This document shows, in pieces, positions 57,801 to 64,000 of a DNA stretch of 64,000 nt; position 1 is the stretch's first letter; every line of letters begins with the position of its first letter. Both the position numbers and the translations under genes were made by a program. The notes beneath the pieces were generated by a model. That model saw nothing but the letters and a program-made list of their open reading frames with translations, was not told the DNA's origin and did not search any database. This DNA is from Onychostoma macrolepis. Taxonomy: Eukaryota > Chordata > Actinopteri > Cypriniformes > Cyprinidae. The stretch lies in assembly GCF_012432095.1 (NCBI RefSeq), contig NC_081174.1, positions 21,510,357-21,574,356 on the forward strand, written 5' to 3'.

Positions 57801-60800
57801 TCCCAAGATGCTTTGTGGCAAACAGTATTGTGATCCACATTCTGCTGTTTTCAGTGCAGTGAAAAGTCCTGAAGATCTTTGGAAATGCTCCTGAATCCAC
57901 AACAACACTGTGTTCTTATTCCTTAAGAAGCTTTTTTTACCAGCATCTTGCAGCGAACGAGTGCTATGGCCCTTCCCTTCTTAACTTTCCTTCTTCCCCT
58001 GACCCACGTAGTTGGGTGCTCTGTTGTCATGGAGACAGCCACATGGGTTCTGTTGTTGCTGTGTGTTTTGCAGGTGCAAACGCTGTACTATTCGGCCGAT
58101 CACAAGCTGCTCGATGGGAGCCTGCTTGACGGGCAGGCTGAGGTGTTCGGCACTGAGGATGACCACATCCAGTTTGTGCAGGTACACAACCAGCGCCGAG
58201 CTCTTCTCAGGCTGGACCGCAGCAGGCCCGTAGCGATCGCAAGATTTAATGCTAGCAGAGCAGCTGCTTTGTTGTGCTGGGCTGTTGAGTCTGAGCATTT
58301 TGAGCTAGAGCGATCACGATGTGTGCGTGATGAGTGTGTGGATTGGGTTTTAGTGCTGCTTATAGTGTGGCTTTACTTTGGGATTAGATTAAAGTAGATA
58401 TAAGGTTAAAAGAATAGTCCAAGGTTCAGTACAAGCTCATTCGAAAGCATCTGTGCTGTGCTGTGGTTTATCACAAAAATTCATTTCCAAATGTCCCTCC
58501 TTCAAAAAAAAAAAAAAAAAAAAAATCTGGATTACAGTAAACCACTTACAATAGATGTAATTAATGTTATCTGTAAATCTTAAAATACTCCTGTTCCAAT
58601 AGTATAGCCACAAAATGTAAACAATATGCATGTTAACTTGATTTTAGTGTGAAAAACTGCTTGCTAGTCTTTTCTGTGTAATTTTATATCCAACTCTGGT
58701 GCTATGACAACATAATGGCTAAAATTACTGTAAAAGATTTAAGCCACTTTAAAGCTCATATAACACACACGCTTTAAAAGAAGAATTAATGTGAGACTTA
58801 TATCAAGTTATGAGTATTTCATATTTAAAAATTGGCCAATTAATATACATTGTAAGTACCTTACTAAAACCAAATTTTTTGCTTTTTAAAGGGATTGTGA
58901 ACTGAGAAATCAAAATTTCCTAGATATTTTGACATATAAGAGGCCATGGTACTATAAAAAACATCCTGTAAGTTTCAGAACTCAAAACGTTCCCGTTAGT
59001 CTAAAAACAGCTTATATTATATTATACTTCAGTCTGCTAAAACGACAGATTGTGGAATGTACAACTCTATTACGTAATAGTGTAGCTAAACACTGCCTCC
59101 ACATAAGATCAATGCCTGCTTCTACATTGCTGGCTGTTTAGCCCCGCCCACCGATTTACACATGTAGTGTAAATAAATAGAGGTGAATGCAGGTCTATGC
59201 AGAAACCAAACAATAAAGATCGCTTTATCGCTTTACACTGTGCAGTGCCAAGCTGTGGAAAAACGTTTTACCATGGATTTGTTTACAAACAAGGAACAAT
59301 TCGACGCTGGATTTTCAGAAAGATTGAAACCAAAAGATGGTGCTGTGCCAGCTATATTGATATTGAATCTAATGTAACATACACAACTGTTTGCCAATCA
59401 TACCAGTGGGCATTTACTTCATCCGCCACGCCTGTTCTGATGACACAAGTGTCCTGATGAGGGGGTTTAAAAGCAGGACAGAAAATAGCCTATTCTAAAT
59501 TATGTTTTCTGATGTAAAAATTTTGATAACATTATAAGGGGACCTAAGAGAACAGTACAAAAAAATTAAAAAGGCAGTTCATGACCCCTTTAAAAGAAAA
59601 TGAAGCATGAGTCAAAATTATTTTTGTGGTATTCAGCATTATGCCACAATTGCTGTCGATTGAGCTTAACTTGCATTGAATCCAGAATATTCCTTTAACC
59701 TGATGCAGGCTAAGCATCTGGTAAGTTGTTGAGTCAGGCTTACACCTAGACGGGGTCTGGGACTGTGTGAGGTTGTTTATGTGTGGACCATGGGCTCGGA
59801 GTCTGTAGCTGCACTGTGCCTTTACAGAAGAAGCCCCCACGTGAGAATGTACACCGACAGCTGAGCACCAGCTCCTCTGGCAGCCTCTCCCCTGGATCCG
59901 CCAAACATACCTGCAAGCAAGAGTGGAAATACATTGCTTCCGAGAAGACCACCAGTACGTGTGCACCTTTTGATGTGTTTAGATTGTCAGGTCTTATCTG
60001 CAGTTCCTTAAAGTCACCTCCTTCCTCTTTCTCTCCCCACAGACAATACGTATCTGTGTCTGGCCGTGTTGAACGGCACGCTGTGTGTGATCTTTCTGCA
60101 TGGGCGCAGCAGTCCCCAGGCCTCGCCCTCGGCCACACCTTGTCTGACCAAGAGCCTGAGTTTCGAGGGCCAGCCACTGGAAGAGGAACCCGACAAGCTG
60201 CTGGCACCCATGCACTATGCTCGCTCCGGCCTGGGCATTGCAGCTCTGAATGACCGACTCATCGCCGCAGGTTAGTGGTCATCACAAAGTCCAAAGAAAC
60301 TTGTGAAAGGCTCTCTTACTTTAATTGAGCAACTCTGTCTGATCCATTATTCAGGTGGCTACAATCGGGAGGAGTGCTTGAGGACTGTGGAATGTTATGA
60401 CATGAAGACAGACAGCTGGAGTTTCATTGCTCCAATGAGGACTCCACGTGCTCGATTTCAGATGGCTGTGCTCATGGTGTGTACATGGTCAAAAGGGTGT
60501 TTCAAAGGTACAGCCTTCAAAAGCATGCTAAAAAACACTAAGTTTTTATCCAAACAGGGTCAGCTTTACGTGATGGGTGGGTCCAATGGCCATTCAGATG
60601 AACTAAGTTGTGGGGAGACGTACAACCCTAGTGCTGATGAGTGGACTCAAGTGCCAGAGCTCAGGACCAATCGTTGCAATGCAGGTAAAAACTTTACTTC
60701 TTGGTTATTGGCCATAACATATATAAATAAATATCAGTTTCAGTCTGAATTTGTGCATTTCCTTCAGATAGATTTTGAATTTGTCCATCAAACAAAGAGA

Positions 60801-61643
60801 ATATATTAGCTTCAGATGTATCACTGCTTGTTTGACTTTCCTCAGGTGTCTGCTCTCTGAACAACAAGTTGTATGTTGTTGGGGGATCAGATCCTTGCGG
60901 ACAGAAAGGTCTGAAGAACTGTGACGTTTTTGACCCCGTGAGCAAGGCCTGGACCAGCTGTGCCCCTTTAAACATCAGTAAGTCACGTTGACGTCAAAAA
61001 AATATCCCTATAATTGCTTCCACAGGGGTTTTGGGCATTTAAAAGATCACAGCTTAAGCGTACATCGGGGATTACATTGATAAAAAGCCAGATGGATCTG
61101 CAGATACTGTTCTCAATGTTATTTTTGTGCTTCTACAGGGAGGCATCAGGCCGCAGTGTGTGAGTTGGATGGCTTCATGTACGTGATCGGAGGAGCAGAG
61201 TCTTGGAACTGTCTGAACAGTGTGGAACGCTACAATCCAGAAAACAACACTTGGACCCTTGTTGCCCCAATGAATATAGCTCGCAGAGGAGCTGGAGTGG
61301 CCGTCTATGAAGGTAAGCAAAGGACAAACACTGGGATATGAACATACAGTTTGTAGAAGGAGGTAAACGATGTGTGTCTCTCTCAGGTAAACTGTTCGTG
61401 GTGGGCGGCTTCGATGGCTCTCATGCCCTGCGTTGCGTTGAAATGTACGACCCCGCCCGCAACGAATGGAGGATGCTGGGGAGCATGAACTCGCCACGCA
61501 GCAATGCTGGTGCGGCCGTGCTCGGTGACATCATCTATGCTGTTGGTGGCTTTGATGGAAACGACTTCCTCAACTCAGTTGAGGCCTACAACCCTAAAAC
61601 AGATGAGTGGAGCCCCTGTGCAGATGCCTTCACCAATTCCTAA
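54776..61643 (+). CDS. ivns1abp: ivns1abp, BTB-BACK-kelch protein (NS1A-binding protein homologue), complete
   Basis: Thirteen coding exons join in phase through GT-AG introns into 643 residues, against 642 that I recall for the human protein: 54776-54886, 55266-55435, 55546-55621, 55702-55875, 55965-56090, 58074-58181, 59828-59954, 60043-60270, 60355-60476, 60558-60684, 60846-60977, 61139-61312 and 61387-61643. A BTB domain (about 30-100) and BACK domain (about 130-235) are followed by a low-complexity linker and six kelch repeats (about 365-640) with GG doublets in AAGGYN, VMGGSN, VVGGSD, VIGGAE, VVGGFD and AVGGFD. The known protein is a host factor that binds actin, affects RNA splicing and associates with Cullin-3 ligases; it was named for binding an influenza protein. 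Start ATG 54776 gives the conserved MIPNGYL N-terminus. Fish may have a/b paralogues; which one this is cannot be told. The span includes introns. Confidence 0.96.
55266..55435 (+). CDS. ivns1abp: ivns1abp coding exon 2 (BTB)
   Basis: Between CTCTGCAG and GCCCA/GTAAGA. It encodes residues 38-93 plus two bases: [20 protein letters not shown] and LNYAYTAQ, the core of the BTB domain including the HRAVLA motif. Confidence 0.96.
55546..55621 (+). CDS. ivns1abp: ivns1abp coding exon 3 (end of BTB)
   Basis: A 76-nt exon after CTCTGCAG encodes residues 94-119 ([20 protein letters not shown]) and ends AAGCAG/GTAGGT in phase 0. Confidence 0.95.
55702..55875 (+). CDS. ivns1abp: ivns1abp coding exon 4 (BACK start)
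   Basis: Between TGCTCCCAG and CTTAAG/GTGAGC. It encodes residues 120-177, [20 protein letters not shown] through DFLKLPRLK, the first part of the BACK domain. Confidence 0.96.
55965..56090 (+). CDS. ivns1abp: ivns1abp coding exon 5 (BACK)
   Basis: After GGTTTGTAG it encodes residues 178-219 ([40 protein letters not shown] then EE) and ends GAGGAG/GTGAGC in phase 0. The next constitutive exon is 2 kb away. Confidence 0.96.
56293..56355 (+). other. ivns1abp: candidate in-frame cassette exon
   Basis: Sixty-three nt, a multiple of three, between CTTAAAG and GTCCAG/GTGAGC. It is open in the phase required (21 codons, including [14 protein letters not shown]), so inclusion would insert 21 residues between BACK and linker without a frame break. 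The acceptor is mediocre (C-rich tract with purines before the AG). There is no expression evidence. Confidence 0.3.
56563..56629 (+). other. ivns1abp: candidate stop-containing alternative exon
   Basis: A good acceptor (TTATCTCTCCTTAG) precedes GTTTATTAG. Spliced to the BACK exon in phase 0 it adds Val-Tyr and stops. A donor CCAGG/GTAATG at 56630 would make it an internal poison exon. Otherwise it could be a terminal exon using AATAAA at 57415, giving a 221-residue BTB-BACK protein. Confidence 0.35.
58074..58181 (+). CDS. ivns1abp: ivns1abp coding exon 6
   Basis: Between GTTTTGCAG and GTGCAG/GTACAC. It encodes residues 220-255: [20 protein letters not shown], then [16 protein letters not shown]. 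Phase 0 at both ends. An open frame starting upstream at 57948 runs through the acceptor and is not the real protein start. Confidence 0.96.
58182..59827 (+). other. ivns1abp: ivns1abp intron with poly(A) and a transposon
   Basis: It holds a poly(A) run at 58,505-58,525 and the TTAA-flanked element at 58890-59589. The remainder shows no feature. Confidence 0.7.
58890..59589. mobile_element. TTAA-flanked non-autonomous DNA transposon (Kolobok-like)
   Basis: The 700-bp insert lies between TTAA sites (58886-58889 and 59590-59593). Inverted ends are AGGGATTGTGAACTGAG on the left and the inverse of GGCAGTTCATGACCCCT on the right. A TTAA duplication with AGGG ends fits Kolobok better than piggyBac. 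It lies in the ivns1abp intron between coding exons 6 and 7. Short internal frames have no recognised domain. Confidence 0.75.
59828..59954 (+). CDS. ivns1abp: ivns1abp coding exon 7 (linker)
   Basis: Between CTTTACAG and GACCACCA/GTACGT. It encodes residues 256-297 plus one base, [20 protein letters not shown] then a charged segment with [12 protein letters not shown]. The Ser-rich linker is the least conserved part. Confidence 0.95.
60043..60270 (+). CDS. ivns1abp: ivns1abp coding exon 8 (linker and first kelch strand)
   Basis: Between CTCCCCACAG and GCCGCAG/GTTAGT. It encodes residues 298-373 plus one base: [20 protein letters not shown], a Ser/Pro-rich stretch, and [20 protein letters not shown]. 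Confidence 0.96.
60355..60476 (+). CDS. ivns1abp: ivns1abp coding exon 9 (kelch 1)
   Basis: Between TTATTCAG and CTCATG/GTGTGT. It encodes residues 374-414: [20 protein letters not shown] and [20 protein letters not shown], then M. Reading past the donor hits unrelated intron sequence. Confidence 0.96.
60558..60684 (+). CDS. ivns1abp: ivns1abp coding exon 10 (kelch 2)
   Basis: Between CCAAACAG and AATGCAG/GTAAAA. It encodes residues 415-456 plus one base, including [20 protein letters not shown] and ELRTNRCNA. Confidence 0.96.
60846..60977 (+). CDS. ivns1abp: ivns1abp coding exon 11 (kelch 3)
   Basis: Between TTTCCTCAG and AACATCA/GTAAGT. It encodes residues 457-500 plus one base: [20 protein letters not shown] and [20 protein letters not shown]. 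The carried A joins GG of the next exon to make Arg. Confidence 0.96.
61139..61312 (+). CDS. ivns1abp: ivns1abp coding exon 12 (kelch 4)
   Basis: Between CTTCTACAG and TATGAAG/GTAAGC. It encodes residues 501-558 plus one base, including [20 protein letters not shown] and [18 protein letters not shown]. Confidence 0.96.
61387..61643 (+). CDS. ivns1abp: ivns1abp coding exon 13 (kelch 5-6 and stop)
   Basis: After CTCTCTCAG it encodes residues 559-643 with [40 protein letters not shown] and [13 protein letters not shown], then TAA at 61641-61643. The last residues differ from the remembered human end (IFQF). Confidence 0.96.
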
Positions 61644-62630
61644 GAGCCAGGGGTCGGGGAACCAATGGGGGTGGGGGGGTTATCTCACTCAAACTAACAG
61701 GCTTAGTGACGTAATCGTGCTTTGTGATGTCCTGTATGTATGCGGGAGGGTGGATGGGTGGGTTTTTGAGGTGTGAGGCGAGGGGGTCTTTACAGGAGTC
61801 ACCCATGAGGCTGACTTTTTTTTTTTTTTTTTTACAGTGTTTGGGAGGAGGTGGGTGGGGGTGGTCTGTTTGGGGTTGCCGAAAGCAACATTAAGCCTTT
61901 GCATATTGCATACTTTATTTTTGTTGTTGTATATATTGTTGTTTTTTTTCCATTTTAAGAAGAATGCCAACATTTATTGCACACTGAGTGTACCTTTTTG
62001 AGTAGTTTTGAATTTCTCCTTTCTTTTTCAGCAAGGTGAAGACAGGATTGATTGGTTGAACCTATTAAGGAAGTGATTCAGGTTGAATGTTTGCTTTATA
62101 GGGTTTTTTTTGTTAGCTCACTTCATTTAAATCTCCATGCTTACACAAAGCCTTATTTTACAAAACATTCAAACACATGGCTTTCCTTTTTGTATCATTA
62201 GCCATGACGTAGGATTACTGTACCAGTCTTTAAAGATGGCCTTTTTTATATTTTTGATACACTGCTAAGTAACCAATAGATAGATGGATGAGCTAGTCGA
62301 CGCACAACACCCATGAGGATATAAACTTTAATCAGTGCCAGTTTAGTAACCCTCACATGCGTATAATCGACCACGCTTCAGTGCTTCTGCTCATTAGATC
62401 TTTTGTTACCATTTCTTTTGTTTGACTGATTCAAGCAAGTGAGGTGATGCTCATTTCCTTCTCAATACCAACATTTTTAATATTTCCTGTATTTAGTGTT
62501 TGGAAAGAAGCTAAAATATTTTTGGCTCCATGGTTTTGTTTTTCTCAAACTTGATTGGGGGAGAAAATTCTGTACCACATTTGTTATGAACTGATATTTC
62601 CTTACTAATAAATCATTTCAACCTGTAAAA
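61644..62630 (+). other. ivns1abp: ivns1abp 3' UTR
   Basis: About 1 kb of untranslated sequence with a G-rich start, a poly(T) run at about 61,818-61,836 and several T-rich stretches, up to the polyadenylation signal. The extent is inferred from that signal. Confidence 0.7.
62607..62612 (+). terminator. ivns1abp: ivns1abp polyadenylation signal AATAAA
   Basis: Canonical AATAAA about 960 nt after the stop, followed by a GT-rich stretch (TTGCTGGTTGTGTCT) at about 62,633-62,648, the expected downstream element. Confidence 0.75.
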
Positions 62631-62649
62631 GTATTGCTGGTTGTGTCTC

Positions 62650-63513
62650 TAGAAATTATGAATTGCGAATTGTTCTGCACATTTTATCTCTAGATTTGAA
62701 TTCTGGTGTGATTTATATTAAATGTCATATTATTCTGGTGGATATATAACACCACTATGTAGTTGATCAGTGAGTTTAGGATCAGATAAAAGCAAATAAG
62801 GCTAAGTAAATTGTGAATTTACATTTCTTTCATTCTGTGCCATTAGCCATGATGCTGGATTACTGTCTTTTTATGGTCCACAGGATAGTTTATTATCAGT
62901 CCCTTTATTATGTAGGTTGACTCTTGGGATTCTTATCCAACAATCCCTCATCCTCAATCCATTCACAAAAACTAACCTGTCTTAATCCCAGACAAATTGG
63001 GATCGTCGTGCTGGTGGGAAGTAGGCCAAAAGCCACACAAGCACAAGGTCTTCAAGAGGGATTATAGGTCTTTTCTGGCACTGAATACTCACTGGATTTA
63101 GGCCATGGTCGTGAAGTTGCTGCAATGACCTTCTGGTAATTACCTGTCATTTCTACTGAGATGAGGAGGATTGGTAAAGATGAGGAACTGTTAAATATAT
63201 ACAAAAAGAGCTACACGCTACATTTGAGTTTTTGCATTCCACTGAGCTGCTTTTCCATTGTTGTTTTCTTTATTTTTTATGTAAACATGCGATAGAGGGA
63301 TCATTTGACCGTTGCCCTCCCGACATTTGTACGTATGACGCAGCGTTTTAAAAATATTAATTTTGACTTCCAAAAACATGTCTCTAGATCTTGCAGAGTT
63401 CTTTTTATTCCATTTTTTAAACGCAAAACACATTCTGTGTGAAGTCCCCCTAACGTTCATGCGGCTGAATACAGCTTTAACGTTCACACACAGTTCGGTC
63501 ATTACTGGAGTGA
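62650..63513. other. spacer downstream of ivns1abp
   Basis: AT-rich sequence without recognisable gene or bounded repeat. Confidence 0.6.
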
Positions 63514-64000
63514 CTAATGCCGAGTTCACACTGCACGACTTTCAAACTCGTCGGATCGCTGTTGTTTTCACACTGCGTGACTATCTGGGGAAGCATTCAG
63601 TCGCTGCTGTGTTCACATTGCACGATGGATCGGCGACAGGGGCTTTCACATTGCACGATTTCACAATAGGAAGAATCGCCGACAACTCTGTCTGATCCGC
63701 AAACTACGTTTTACAACAAAACACACGCGAGAAGTGATAAGGAAATAACGCGAGAACCTGCGTGCGTCAGCCTGTTGTTCTCCAGCGAGACTGGAAGTAT
63801 TAAAAAAATATAGCCCGCAAATGGTCTGTGCACTGATTTCCAGCTACAAAAAGAAAAACAGATTATGCAGGAGGGAGATGCAGGGAACAGGGATTGTGTG
63901 CAAAGAGTGGTAAATAATAATTTTGCAGTAACTGTTATGCTGATGTTGCGGCTGGTCAAGCGTTTGTGCTTGTTTCTGTATGATATAATTGTACATATTA
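63514..64000. mobile_element. end of a DNA-transposon-like repeat, truncated by the window
   Basis: From about 63,514 the sequence reads AATGCCGAGTTCACACTGCACGA. TTCACA(C/T)TGC(A/G)(C/T)GA-type motifs then recur at about 63,524, 63,567, 63,612 and 63,645, interleaved with GGATCGCTG and ATCGCCGACA. Such subterminal repeats are typical of DNA transposon ends. The opposite end is not in the window, so the class cannot be settled. Confidence 0.45.

Larger units (their letters stand above)
56091..58073 (+). other. ivns1abp: ivns1abp intron after the BACK exon, with candidate alternative exons
   Basis: This 2-kb intron separates the BTB-BACK half from the linker and kelch half. It contains splice-bounded segments at 56293-56355 and 56563-56629 and AATAAA motifs at 57063-57068 and 57415-57420. 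Poly(T) runs lie at about 57,462-57,490. Confidence 0.6.

Noticed and set aside
57948..58397. 149-codon plus-strand frame with a hydrophobic start, resembling a signal peptide
   Set aside because: It merely reads through intron into ivns1abp coding exon 6 (58074-58181) and out again; splice sites and homology fix the true exon.
59197..59457. Cysteine-containing open frame that might be a zinc-finger or THAP remnant
   Set aside because: The Cys/His spacing does not fit THAP or C2H2 consensus and the frame is inside a non-autonomous TTAA element.

Overview
This window is vertebrate nuclear DNA from a teleost fish, most likely a cyprinid (zebrafish/carp/goldfish group). It has two spliced protein-coding genes with GT-AG introns, AT-rich introns and spacers, long microsatellites, and a dense load of fish-type DNA transposons (hAT-like elements with 8-bp target duplications, a Tc1 element, a TTAA-flanked element), a tRNA-derived SINE and a LINE fragment. 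There is no operon, CRISPR or prokaryotic feature. The species assignment is inferred from repeat families and cannot be proven here.

Left part (about 1-29,000, minus strand): the 5' end of hmcn1 (hemicentin-1), a giant secreted extracellular-matrix protein. Six coding exons join in phase to give the first 294 codons: signal peptide, von Willebrand A domain with a DVTGS metal-site motif, and the start of the next domain. The remaining exons lie beyond the left edge. Intron 1 is about 21.9 kb and is a transposon graveyard: a hAT-like element nested inside another, a dead Tc1 transposon carrying its own inserted repeat, a third hAT-like element, a foldback element inside a repeat that itself contains another hAT-like element, and a LINE inserted into a repeat.

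Middle (about 29,000-49,400): a roughly 20-kb spacer between the divergent 5' ends of the two genes. I found no convincing gene in it. It holds microsatellites, two short GGTAACACTTT-ended MITEs, a 1.1-kb hAT-like element and further dispersed repeats.

Right part (about 49,400-62,640, plus strand): a complete ivns1abp (influenza virus NS1A-binding protein homologue, a host BTB-BACK-kelch protein). Two 5' noncoding exons and 13 coding exons join without a frame break into a 643-residue protein with six kelch repeats, a 3' UTR and an AATAAA signal. Its introns contain a TTAA-flanked transposon and two unannotated candidate exons, one of which would create a short BTB-BACK-only isoform. After the gene there is spacer DNA and one end of another transposon-like repeat running toward the right edge.

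The genes do not form a pathway together. Their divergent adjacency matches the HMCN1/IVNS1ABP neighbourhood I recall from mammals, so this looks like an old syntenic block. The most noteworthy observations are the multi-level nested insertions with readable target duplications, two hAT-like elements with different ends but a homologous core, and the candidate alternative exons in ivns1abp.
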